A DNA stretch of 7,926 nucleotides from Bacteroidota bacterium (GCA_023399675.1 JAEWOM010000106.1:1-7926); one strand, 5' to 3'. Numbered from the stretch's first letter, positions 1 to 6,600 are shown. Translations and numbers: made by a program. The notes: generated by a model from the letters alone, not told the origin.

Positions 1-913
1 ATTTTGCCCAGTTTGTCAGTGCGGTACCGTTTTGCTTGAAAACTGCCCAGAACATCAAACTCACCGCAAAAATCGCCAGTAAAGCACCGATCGGCCGCTT
101 GTCTTCCGCATTGGCCTTCACATAAAGCATTACATAAAAATAAACCACAGGAATACACGCAAAAATAAACGCATCTGTAGAATCGCTGCCGAAAATATCA
201 CCCGGAATAATCCAACCGATAACCCCGGCAACAATCGCCGGCAAAAACACTTTCACGAGTACATCAGAAATCTTGGTATCACCTTCCTGAACCGGTTTGA
301 TGATGTTTCCAGCCCGGATGTGCTTCATCCCGATTGTGAAAACCATCAGACCAACCAGCATCCCCACTCCGGCTGTAATGAATGCAGGCCCCCAACCATA
401 TTTGTTTCGCATGTAGGCAGCCACGAAATTACAGATCAGTGCACCGATGTTAATTCCCATGTAGAAAATATTGTAACCTGCATCTTTATTGGCTCTGTAC
501 GGTTCTTCGGTATACAGATTTCCCAACAGCGTGGAAATACTTGGTTTAAAGAATCCGTTCCCCAAAATGATTAAACCCATCGAAGCATAAAACAACGGAA
601 GTTCCTGGAAGAGCCCCAAACCGATATAGCCTGCAGCCATCAGAAGTCCACCGATGTAGATCGCTTTTACATAACCTAAAATCCGGTCAGCTAGAAAACC
701 GCCGAGAAACGGTGTCAGATAGGTCAGTGCGATGAATGTTCCGAAAATATCGTACGCATTCTTATCCAAAAAAGCGAGACCGCCGGTATCTTTCGGATCG
801 ATCATATAAAGCACGAAAATCCCGAGCATCAGGTAATACCCAAAGCGTTCCCACATTTCTGTGAAGAACAGAAACGGCAAGCCTTTCGGATGTTTGTTGG
901 TTGTTTTCTCCAT
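1..913 (-). CDS. POT/PTR2-family proton-coupled peptide transporter, N-terminal 304 residues (cut by window edge)
   Basis: Inner-membrane major-facilitator protein that imports di- and tripeptides with protons. The start is the ATG at 913-911 and the frame stays open to the left edge, so the C-terminal part is missing; POT proteins are usually 450-570 residues. Seen in the translation: the E19-M-W-E22-R23-F24-G-Y26-Y27 motif, matching the family's ExxERFxYY proton-coupling signature in helix 1; F150-Y-M-G-I-N155-I-G157, matching the second PTR2 signature (FYxxINxG); and F288-W289-A-V-F-K-Q-N-G near the cut end, typical of helix 7. Hydrophobic helices alternate with short loops throughout. It lies 118 bases downstream of recG on the same strand, with a TATTTTTG element close upstream, so it probably has its own promoter. 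The family is secure; the substrate is inferred from it. Confidence 0.93.
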   Translation of the reverse strand, partial: MEKTTNKHPKGLPFLFFTEMWERFGYYLMLGIFVLYMIDPKDTGGLAFLDKNAYDIFGTFIALTYLTPFLGGFLADRILGYVKAIYIGGLLMAAGYIGLGLFQELPLFYASMGLIILGNGFFKPSISTLLGNLYTEEPYRANKDAGYNIFYMGINIGALICNFVAAYMRNKYGWGPAFITAGVGMLVGLMVFTIGMKHIRAGNIIKPVQEGDTKISDVLVKVFLPAIVAGVIGWIIPGDIFGSDSTDAFIFACIPVVYFYVMLYVKANAEDKRPIGALLAIFAVSLMFWAVFKQNGTALTNWAK

Positions 914-930
914 GTTTAATTGAATTTGCC

Positions 931-938
931 CAAAAATA
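931..938 (-). promoter_or_regulatory. Candidate Bacteroidota -7 element upstream of the peptide transporter
   Basis: Read on the minus strand this is TATTTTTG, an exact match to TAnnTTTG, the -7 consensus of the Bacteroidota primary sigma factor. It is 17 bases upstream of the transporter ATG, which would give a leader of roughly 10 bases. No good -33 box lies 17-23 bases further up: a TTTG at 951-954 is only 12 bases away. The call therefore rests on the -7 box and its position. Confidence 0.35.
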
Positions 939-1031
939 GTTTTTTTTAATCAAATGTTAACGGAATTTGGCAGAATTCTGAAATGATGATAATGGAGGCG
1001 CGTACCAAAAAAGTATCTGCGTGGAAACCGA

Positions 1032-3125
1032 TCAGGAAATTTTGCTCCACTTATTGCGGCCGCGGTAGTATTTGAGATAGTATTGCTTTAACTGCTGATT
1101 TTCCGGCAGATTTAAATACGGATCTCCGGACAGCAGCTTTGCGACTTCCGCCTGTGAAGCTTTGATGATTTTTTCATCCTTCATCAGATCCAGACGCTTA
1201 AAATCGACCACGCCGCTCTGCTGCGTTCCCAAAATATCACCGGGACCGCGAAGCTGCATATCCACCTCAGAAATTTTGAAACCGTCATTCGTTTCGCACA
1301 TGGTTTTGATTCGTTTTCTGCTTTCTGCGGTGAGTTTATCGCCCGACATCAGAATACAGTAACTCTGTTCTGCACCTCTCCCTACCCTTCCGCGAAGCTG
1401 GTGCAATTGCGACAGTCCGAATCTTTCAGCGCTTTCAATAACCATTACAGATGCGTTCGGAACATTCACCCCGACTTCAATAACGGTCGTGGAGACCATA
1501 ATCTGTGCCTTGCCGGAAGCAAAATACTGCATTGCTGCATCTTTCTCCGCCGGCAGCATCTTTCCGTGCAGCATCGCAACAGAAAATTCGGAAAAAAACT
1601 CCACAACATGCTCGAAACCGGCCATCAGATTTTTATAATCCAGCGTTTCACTTTCCTCGATCAGCGGATATACGAAATAAATCTGCCTGCCCTTCCGGAT
1701 TTCCTCTTTACAAAAATTGTACACAAATAATCTGTCTTTTTCACGGCGGTGGGCGGTAATAATGGCTTTTCTGCCCACAGGCATTTCATCAATCACAGAA
1801 ACATCCAGATCGGAGTAAAAACTCATCGCCAGCGTTCTGGGAATCGGTGTGGCAGTCATGATCAAAACGTGCGGGGGAATCCGGTTTTTTGCCCACAGTC
1901 TGGAACGCTGAGCAACGCCGAAACGGTGCTGTTCATCGATAATTGCAAGACCTAAATTCTTAAACTGCACCACGTCTTCCAGCACGGCATGCGTACCAAC
2001 CAGAATCGCCAATTCACCGCTCTGCAGCTGTTCATGAATTATCCTGCGTTCAGCAGTTTTTGTCGATCCGGTAAGAAGTTTTACCTGAACTCCGAACTCA
2101 CTGAGCAATTCCGAAATTCCATTGAAGTGCTGTTGCGCCAGAATTTCTGTGGGTGCAATCATCACACTCTGAAAACCGTTATCGAGGGCTATAAGCATCG
2201 AAAGCAGTGCAACCATGGTTTTTCCCGATCCCACATCGCCCTGCAAAAGCCGGTTCATCTGCACCGGTCTTTTCATGTCGTTTCGAATTTCCTTCAGCAC
2301 ACGCTTCTGCGCGTCCGTTAGTTCAAACGGAAGAAATTCATTATAAAAACGGTTGAAATAATCCCCGACTATCGGAAAAGCGTTGCCAACAGAATGAGCC
2401 TGGTGATGCTGTTTCTTCAAAGCAAAACCGAGCTGAAAAAAGAACGCCTCTTCAAACTTCAGCCGACGGTTTGCCGCGTCCAGATGCTTTTGGCTTGCTG
2501 GAAAATGCACGTGCTGATAAGCCTGATTTCTGTCGACAAGATTGAGCCTTTCCATCAGTTGAGCCGGCAGGTTTTCTGAAATCAGCGCGGGCAGCATGGC
2601 CATGATATTCTTCAAGACTGACTGAAAGAATTTTCCGCTGAGTCCTCTTTTCGAGAGTTTCTCGGATGATGGATATACCGGAACGAGATGCGCGTCTCCT
2701 TCTTTATTCTCAAAAATTTCGATTTCCGGATGCGCCATCGAGAACGTCTGGTTAAAGGTTGTTACTTTACCAAAAATCAGGACTTCCCTTTCCTGCGGAA
2801 TCTGTTCCTTCAGCCATTTTGAATACTGAAACCAAACCAGATCAATGGTGCCGCTACCATCGGAAAACTTTGCGGTAAGTCTTTTACCTCTTCCTGATCC
2901 GAGTTCCTGCACAGATGTAATCTTTCCTTTCAGCTGAATTTCCGACAGCGCATCAGGGCTTAGTTCTTTTACGGTGTGGATTTTTGTTTTGTCGAGATAG
3001 CGGTTCGGAAAAAAATTCAGAAAATCTTCCACAGTGCTGATTCCCAAAACATTCTTGATCAGTTTTGCGCGTTCGGGCCCAATGCCCTTCAAATATTCTA
3101 TGGACGATTCAGCGGTTAAATGCAT
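1032..3125 (-). CDS. recG: ATP-dependent DNA helicase RecG
   Basis: Monomeric superfamily-2 helicase that remodels stalled replication forks and branch-migrates Holliday junctions. At 697 residues it is close to the E. coli protein (693). The N-terminal part holds the wedge/OB domain that grips branched DNA (about residues 50-150, with the LKGKITSVQELGSGRG strand region near 65-80). The helicase motifs follow in order: Walker A GDVGSGKT at 296-303, APTEILAQQH from 324, DEQH box at 397-400, TATPIPRT at 424-431, LHGKM at 519-523, STTVIEVGV at 545-553, QLRGRVGR at 576-583. The RecG-specific TRG region (QLRGPGDILGTQQSG, about 624-638) separates it from Mfd and PriA. The start ATG at 3125-3123 directly precedes the normal RecG N-terminus with its helix-hairpin-helix-like GIGPERA segment. 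Upstream lies the thioredoxin-like gene, 85 bases away; the peptide transporter is downstream. All key residues look intact. Confidence 0.98.
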   Translation of the reverse strand: MHLTAESSIEYLKGIGPERAKLIKNVLGISTVEDFLNFFPNRYLDKTKIHTVKELSPDALSEIQLKGKITSVQELGSGRGKRLTAKFSDGSGTIDLVWFQYSKWLKEQIPQEREVLIFGKVTTFNQTFSMAHPEIEIFENKEGDAHLVPVYPSSEKLSKRGLSGKFFQSVLKNIMAMLPALISENLPAQLMERLNLVDRNQAYQHVHFPASQKHLDAANRRLKFEEAFFFQLGFALKKQHHQAHSVGNAFPIVGDYFNRFYNEFLPFELTDAQKRVLKEIRNDMKRPVQMNRLLQGDVGSGKTMVALLSMLIALDNGFQSVMIAPTEILAQQHFNGISELLSEFGVQVKLLTGSTKTAERRIIHEQLQSGELAILVGTHAVLEDVVQFKNLGLAIIDEQHRFGVAQRSRLWAKNRIPPHVLIMTATPIPRTLAMSFYSDLDVSVIDEMPVGRKAIITAHRREKDRLFVYNFCKEEIRKGRQIYFVYPLIEESETLDYKNLMAGFEHVVEFFSEFSVAMLHGKMLPAEKDAAMQYFASGKAQIMVSTTVIEVGVNVPNASVMVIESAERFGLSQLHQLRGRVGRGAEQSYCILMSGDKLTAESRKRIKTMCETNDGFKISEVDMQLRGPGDILGTQQSGVVDFKRLDLMKDEKIIKASQAEVAKLLSGDPYLNLPENQQLKQYYLKYYRGRNKWSKIS

Positions 3126-3134
3126 CAGAAATTA

Positions 3135-3151
3135 CAGCATGATTGATGCTG
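3135..3151 (-). repeat. Short perfect inverted repeat in the recG leader
   Basis: CAGCAT and ATGCTG are separated by five bases and can form a 6-bp hairpin about 10 bases upstream of the recG ATG. If the TATTTTTG element at 3157-3164 is the -7 box, the recG transcript would begin almost exactly at this hairpin. No T-run follows on either strand, so it is not an intrinsic terminator. The right arm (minus strand) also holds ATG-CTG-TAA in the recG frame, a two-codon upstream ORF that is probably accidental. Confidence 0.4.
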
Positions 3152-3156
3152 CGTTT

Positions 3157-3187
3157 CAAAAATAAAAAAATCGGCACAGTGTGCAGA
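3157..3187 (-). promoter_or_regulatory. Candidate recG promoter (TCTG - 19 bp - TATTTTTG)
   Basis: On the minus strand TATTTTTG (3164-3157) matches the Bacteroidota -7 consensus TAnnTTTG. Exactly 19 bases upstream is TCTG (3187-3184), three of four bases of the -33 consensus TTTG. The predicted start of transcription is near 3152, giving a leader of about 27 bases. The element shares bases with the weak terminator called at 3164-3189, so one of the two calls may be fortuitous. Confidence 0.45.
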
Positions 3188-3189
3188 TT
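3164..3189 (-). terminator. Weak intrinsic terminator after the thioredoxin-like gene
   Basis: Read on the minus strand: AATC, a T, GCAC, loop ACT, GTGC, a C, GATT, then more T's. This is a helix of two 4-bp blocks with one T-C mismatch, running directly into a T-run (seven T's at 3170-3164). It lies 21 bases past the thioredoxin-like stop codon, the right place and orientation to end that transcript. The stem is short and has a mismatch, so partial read-through into recG is likely. Confidence 0.4.
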
Positions 3190-3210
3190 CTAATCATTAA
3201 AAAAGTGATT

Positions 3211-3744
3211 TTAATCTTTGATTTTGGAGCGGAATTTCGACTGATACGCCTCCCATTCCTTTCTCGTTTTAAGTTTCAGATAACTGTCGGATGCAAAAAA
3301 CGGTAAATAAGGTTCGAGTTCTCTGGCAGTTAGCGCTCCCTGCAGAATGGTAATCGGCTGGCTTGCTTCATCGAGAAAAACAATGCTCGGGACCGCATTC
3401 ACATTCATAAACCGGGTGAAATCGTGCAGCGAATTTTTGCTTCGGCGGGCTTTATACCCCTGATTGCCGAAAGTTCTGTTATAGATATTTACGGATTCTT
3501 TTCCTTCGGAATTAAATTTTACCGGATAATAATTGGTATTGATATATTCAGCAATTACCGGATGATTGTACGTCTTCTTCTCCATGATTTTGCAGGGACC
3601 ACACCAGTCAGCGTAAAAATCAATGATTATTTTCTTCGGTTGTACCTGCTGCGCCTTCAGCGCTTCATTAAGCGTCATCCACTTTACCTGCCCGTAAGAA
3701 TAAACAGCCAAGAATAAAAGCAGAACCGGAAGTAATTTTCGCAT
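3211..3744 (-). CDS. Secreted thioredoxin-fold protein (WCGPC active site)
   Basis: Exported thiol-disulfide oxidoreductase of the thioredoxin superfamily, 177 residues from the chosen start. The ATG at 3744-3742 opens a clear signal peptide: MRK, a hydrophobic LLPVLLLFLAV core, then SYG-Q, a Bacteroidota-like signal peptidase I site near residue 18. The mature part has the strand IIIDFYADW leading into the catalytic C48-G-P-C51, and the cis-proline motif N-A-V-P119-S-I-V-F-L. After the active site, KKTYNHPVIAEYIN and YYPVKFNSEG resemble the Thioredoxin_7-type proteins common in this phylum. The last 40 residues are basic and likely helical. It should act in the periplasm, reducing or oxidising unknown partners. 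The frame stays open 57 codons further upstream to a TTG at 3915, but that start would bury the signal peptide and is less likely. The neighbouring genes give no clear hint of its partner. Confidence 0.88.
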   Translation of the reverse strand: MRKLLPVLLLFLAVYSYGQVKWMTLNEALKAQQVQPKKIIIDFYADWCGPCKIMEKKTYNHPVIAEYINTNYYPVKFNSEGKESVNIYNRTFGNQGYKARRSKNSLHDFTRFMNVNAVPSIVFLDEASQPITILQGALTARELEPYLPFFASDSYLKLKTRKEWEAYQSKFRSKIKD

Positions 3745-3921
3745 AAAAGTAGGATTATCTGAAAACATCAATGTTAAACCATCGCAGTGACTAATGTAAT
3801 CAAAATCTCGGCAGATTATATCAAATTCAATACCAGAGCGCAATAGTGTCATTTCCTGTACATAAGAAAATTCCGGATCATTTTTAAACGCAACCTTGTG
3901 CTCACTGAACTGCAAGAATTT
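3745..3921 (-). other. Open in-frame stretch between the 265-residue gene and the thioredoxin-like gene
   Basis: These 177 bases contain no stop in the frame shared by both neighbours. The codons run on from the TAG at 3924-3922 straight into the thioredoxin-like ATG. The translation has no motif I recognise (it includes DPEFSYVQEM and IICRDFDYISHCDG). The stretch could be an ordinary spacer that is open by chance, an N-terminal extension used from a TTG at 3915, or a remnant of coding sequence. I found no convincing promoter for the thioredoxin-like gene in it. Confidence 0.35.
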
Positions 3922-4719
3922 CTATTTGATGTAAACGAGGTTTCCACAAAGGTTCTCCAGATGAAAAATCCGGTCGAAAGGTGATCTTATTTCGCGTAAT
4001 TCCTCACGGTTCTGAATGAACGAAAATCTGGAGGCAAGCGAGTTCATATCTGAGACCACGACGAGCCAGCATTCGTCCACTGAGGAATCGTAGAACGGAA
4101 ATTTCTCATTTTTTTTATGGATGATTTCGATAATTTTATCTGAAGAAAGGGAATCGAAAAGATTGAGGTTATAATCATGCGTGATGAATACATTGCGCCT
4201 GTGACGGGATTTGCGAAGACTTCTCACAACGCCTGCCGATTTGCCTTTCCGAATGCATTTGCAGATATTCTCAATAATTTCCTGCTGTTTTACCGTGAGG
4301 TCGTGCAGTGAAAGCGGTTCAAAATGCAAAAAATAAACACCACGAAATTTCGCGGTGTCTTCAGTTTCCAGCTGCATTTCAGCCTGGCGAAAAATCCGGT
4401 TCATCAGATTTTCAACTTTCTTTATCTCCAGATGATTGATTACTTCAGAAAGTTCGATGCCAATGGTTTTTCCTTCCAATGTGGCTATGAAATCCGGGCT
4501 TTCGCAAATTAAATTTTCAAACTTCACCTCCGGAAAATGGTGCATAAAGGCATTCATCAGCAGAATTTCCGACTTCTTCCGGTATTTCTCGCGGTCGTGA
4601 AGTGCTGAACTGTCAATCTGGCGGTGATACTTTTCGATCGGGCGTTTCTTAAGATGCCGGTTGAGATGATAAAGACTCAGACTTTTCGTCAGATCTTCAC
4701 AGTTAATCGGTTTCTTCAT
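3922..4719 (-). CDS. Uncharacterised 265-residue protein, PD-(D/E)XK nuclease-like
   Basis: I do not recognise this protein by name. It is soluble, basic and lysine/arginine-rich, with no signal peptide or membrane helix. Several features resemble the PD-(D/E)XK nuclease fold: a helix carrying K49-K-S-E51; then E73-S-P75-D76-F77, a short turn L-E-G-K, and strand I86-G-I-E89-L-S-E92 in the spacing of motif PD...ExK; later a strand D215-E-C-W-L-V-V-V and a final S-P-F-D-R-I-F-H-L segment (246-254), the kind of closing strands seen in such families. The usual catalytic lysine after E89 is serine (E89-L-S91), so activity is uncertain. Residues 157-175 are very basic (RKGK...RSLRKSRHRR), suited to nucleic-acid contact. 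The ATG at 4719-4717 follows a perfect palindrome by 9 bases. The thioredoxin-like gene lies downstream in the same frame. A DNA- or RNA-processing role is inference only. Confidence 0.7.
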   Translation of the reverse strand: MKKPINCEDLTKSLSLYHLNRHLKKRPIEKYHRQIDSSALHDREKYRKKSEILLMNAFMHHFPEVKFENLICESPDFIATLEGKTIGIELSEVINHLEIKKVENLMNRIFRQAEMQLETEDTAKFRGVYFLHFEPLSLHDLTVKQQEIIENICKCIRKGKSAGVVRSLRKSRHRRNVFITHDYNLNLFDSLSSDKIIEIIHKKNEKFPFYDSSVDECWLVVVSDMNSLASRFSFIQNREELREIRSPFDRIFHLENLCGNLVYIK

Positions 4720-4728
4720 AGCCTGAAG

Positions 4729-4743
4729 TTTTGATTATCAAAA
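4729..4743. repeat. Perfect 7-1-7 palindrome, TTTTGAT-T-ATCAAAA
   Basis: Two 7-base arms flank a single central base, with 9 bases between the palindrome and the start codon of the 265-residue minus-strand gene. Its length, symmetry and position suit an operator controlling that gene. A hairpin role is unlikely because the loop would be a single base. The minus strand also reads GATAAT here, which could serve as a -10-like element. No regulator gene is visible nearby. Confidence 0.4.
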
Positions 4744-4785
4744 TTTTACGTACCTAAATTAGCAAATATTTCAATACGAATAACA

Positions 4786-4795
4786 TTACCGGTAA
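4786..4795. repeat. 10-bp palindrome TTACCGGTAA in the divergent region
   Basis: A perfect 10-base palindrome lies 29 bases upstream of the proposed glgP -7 box, between the two divergent start codons. It is the only GC-containing symmetric site in an otherwise AT-rich stretch. It could be a small operator half-site pair; its length alone does not exclude chance. Confidence 0.25.
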
Positions 4796-4824
4796 GATTT
4801 AAAATATAATTCATCTTAAAACAT

Positions 4825-4832
4825 TATTTTTG
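4825..4832 (+). promoter_or_regulatory. Candidate glgP -7 element
   Basis: TATTTTTG matches the Bacteroidota TAnnTTTG -7 consensus and is identical to the elements upstream of recG and the peptide transporter. It sits 103 bases upstream of the glgP ATG, giving a leader of about 100 bases. The -33 position is poor: a TTTA at 4798-4801 is 23 bases away, the edge of the accepted spacing. Confidence 0.4.
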
Positions 4833-4846
4833 GAAAAACTTCCAAA
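4829..4846. repeat. Inverted repeat TTTGGAA-N4-TTCCAAA across the presumed glgP start of transcription
   Basis: Two perfect 7-base arms are separated by AAAC. The left arm shares its TTTG with the proposed -7 box and the right arm covers the first transcribed bases. This is where a repressor would block initiation; alternatively the transcript would start inside a hairpin. Either reading suggests glgP is regulated, perhaps by sugar supply, which is inference. Confidence 0.45.
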
Positions 4847-4935
4847 CGCGGGGTTTCTTATGCAACAGCGCTGATCACCCAATCCGGCTGAAAAACGAGA
4901 AAACATTAAAAAAATAATAAGAAGACACAGTTATA

Positions 4936-6600
4936 ATGACAGATTTTAAAAATTTCACGATGCCTTACAGCATCAACCCAAAGTATGCACAGAAAGTGGC
5001 CTATTTTTCAATGGAATTCGCCATCGATCAGGCACTTAAAATTTATTCAGGAGGTCTAGGATTCCTTGCAGGATCGCACATGCGAAGTGCGTATAACCTG
5101 AAGCAGGATTTGGTTGGAATCGGAATTCTGTGGAAATTCGGATACTACGATCAGGCGAGAAACCACGATCAGACCTTACAGCCGGTTTGGACAAAAAAAA
5201 TCTACAGTTTTCTGGAGGATACCGGAATTAAATTTCAAATTGACATCCACAGCGCACCGGTTTGGGTTCAGGTATATTATCTTGATCCTGAGATTTTCCA
5301 TACTGCGCCGATGTTCTTCCTGTCCACCGATGTACCGGAAAACGACCACATTTCTAAAACCATCTGCCATAAGCTGTACGATGCGAATGAAGCAACCAAA
5401 TTAGCGCAGTATGTTTTACTCGGAAAAGGAGGTGCAAGGCTTTTGGATGAGTTGAATTTTGAAAGAGATGTTTATCATCTGAATGAAGCGCACGGTTTGC
5501 CTGCTGCTTTTTACCTACTCAGAAAATTTGAAGGTGACCTCGAAAAAGTGCGTGAAAAACTGGTTTTTACGACGCATACGCCGGAAGAAGCCGGTAACGA
5601 GCAGCACAACCTGAATCTCTGCCATGATATGTCCTATTTCAGTGGTCTGGAACCGGAGGAAGTAAAAGAAATCGAAAGAGACGCCAATCCGGAAATTTTC
5701 AATCATTCCCTTTGTGCATTGAGAATGGCCCGTATTGCAAACGGTGTTTCTGAACTGCACGGACATGTTTCCCGGGCCATGTGGCAAAAGTATGACGGCA
5801 TCTGCGAAATAACATCCATAACGAATGCACAGGAATTTAAATACTGGGGAGATAAAACGATGTATGAAGCGGCAGATAACAGTGACAGCACTTTGTTCGA
5901 TTACCGCAAAAAACACCTCAAGAAAAGACTTTTTCGCGTGGTTGCAGACCAGTGCGGCAACCTGTTCAATCCGAATGTTTTTACCATCGTTTGGGCAAGA
6001 AGGTTCGCCGGCTACAAACGCGCTGATCTGTTGCTTCATGATAAACCAAGATTTCTGAATTTGCTGAACAACCCGAAATATCCCGTACAGATGATCTGGG
6101 CTGGAAAACCATATCCGATGGATTATTCTGCAATTTCAACATTTAATATGCTGGTTGAAGAAAGCAAAAACCATAAAAACATGGCCGTGCTTACCGGTTA
6201 TGAACTGGCACTGAGCAAACTGCTGAAACAGGGCTCCGATTTATGGCTGAACAACCCGAGGGTTCCGAGAGAAGCTTCAGGAACATCCGGAATGACAGCC
6301 GCAATGAACGGTTCCGTCAATCTGTCAACCGACGACGGATGGATTCCGGAATTTGCAAAACACGGTGAGAATTCTTTTGTGGTTAAAAAAGCCGATTATG
6401 CCAATATGAGCGTTTACGAACAGGATAATTATGACATGGATGAACTGTTCGATCTGCTGGAAAACGAAATTTTACCCATGTATTACGACAGACCGGATGA
6501 ATGGCGTAAAGTTCAGCAAACTGCAATGGAAGATGTGCGGGTGAACTTCAACAGCGACCGAATGGCAGACGAGTATTACAGCAAAATTTACAGCGTCTGA
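4936..6600 (+). CDS. glgP: Alpha-glucan (glycogen) phosphorylase, GT35, lacking the PLP lysine
   Basis: Family GT35 enzymes release glucose-1-phosphate from the non-reducing ends of glycogen or maltodextrin in the cytoplasm. At 554 residues this belongs to the short bacterial/archaeal type (TIGR02094-like) and lacks the extra N-terminal domain (DUF3417) of many relatives. Seen: FSMEFAID near 24 followed by S38-G-G-L-G42; H181-L-N-E184-A-H; T213-H214-T-P, the counterpart of the catalytic histidine loop; and R355-R356-F-A-G-Y-K361-R362, matching the phosphate-binding arginine and lysine of muscle phosphorylase. The C-terminal PLP-site motif reads E446-A-S448-G-T-S-G-M-T454. In the family the last position is the lysine that binds pyridoxal phosphate; here it is threonine (ACA, 6295-6297). 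The S47 in LAGSH replaces a usual aspartate. Fold and family are sure; catalysis by the normal PLP route is doubtful. The ATG at 4936 was chosen; M9 is an alternative. It ends at a strong terminator. Confidence 0.88.
   Translation: MTDFKNFTMPYSINPKYAQKVAYFSMEFAIDQALKIYSGGLGFLAGSHMRSAYNLKQDLVGIGILWKFGYYDQARNHDQTLQPVWTKKIYSFLEDTGIKFQIDIHSAPVWVQVYYLDPEIFHTAPMFFLSTDVPENDHISKTICHKLYDANEATKLAQYVLLGKGGARLLDELNFERDVYHLNEAHGLPAAFYLLRKFEGDLEKVREKLVFTTHTPEEAGNEQHNLNLCHDMSYFSGLEPEEVKEIERDANPEIFNHSLCALRMARIANGVSELHGHVSRAMWQKYDGICEITSITNAQEFKYWGDKTMYEAADNSDSTLFDYRKKHLKKRLFRVVADQCGNLFNPNVFTIVWARRFAGYKRADLLLHDKPRFLNLLNNPKYPVQMIWAGKPYPMDYSAISTFNMLVEESKNHKNMAVLTGYELALSKLLKQGSDLWLNNPRVPREASGTSGMTAAMNGSVNLSTDDGWIPEFAKHGENSFVVKKADYANMSVYEQDNYDMDELFDLLENEILPMYYDRPDEWRKVQQTAMEDVRVNFNSDRMADEYYSKIYSV

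Noticed and set aside
762..953. A 63-residue minus-strand frame at the start of the peptide transporter
   Set aside because: It is in another frame of the same strand over the transporter's N-terminus, where the ExxERFxYY motif shows which frame is coding.
971..980. Palindrome CAGAATTCTG between recG and the peptide transporter
   Set aside because: It has no loop to form a terminator hairpin, no T-run follows, and a single 10-base AT-centred palindrome is expected by chance at this scale.
1401..1730. Plus-strand open frames across recG (for example 1401-1730 and 1989-2321)
   Set aside because: All are antisense to the intact RecG helicase motifs and carry no domain signal.
3742..3915. TTG at 3915 as the start of the thioredoxin-like protein
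   Set aside because: The ATG at 3744 begins a textbook signal peptide; starting at 3915 would place that peptide 57 residues inside the protein. The open stretch is reported separately.
4860..4874. A four-codon upstream ORF (MQQR) in the glgP leader
   Set aside because: Too short to support; no ribosome-binding feature and no attenuator hairpin pair around it.
5515..6039. A 174-residue stop-free frame on the minus strand inside glgP
   Set aside because: It lies fully antisense to a well-supported GT35 gene, has no recognisable motif, and its openness is explained by the codon use of glgP.
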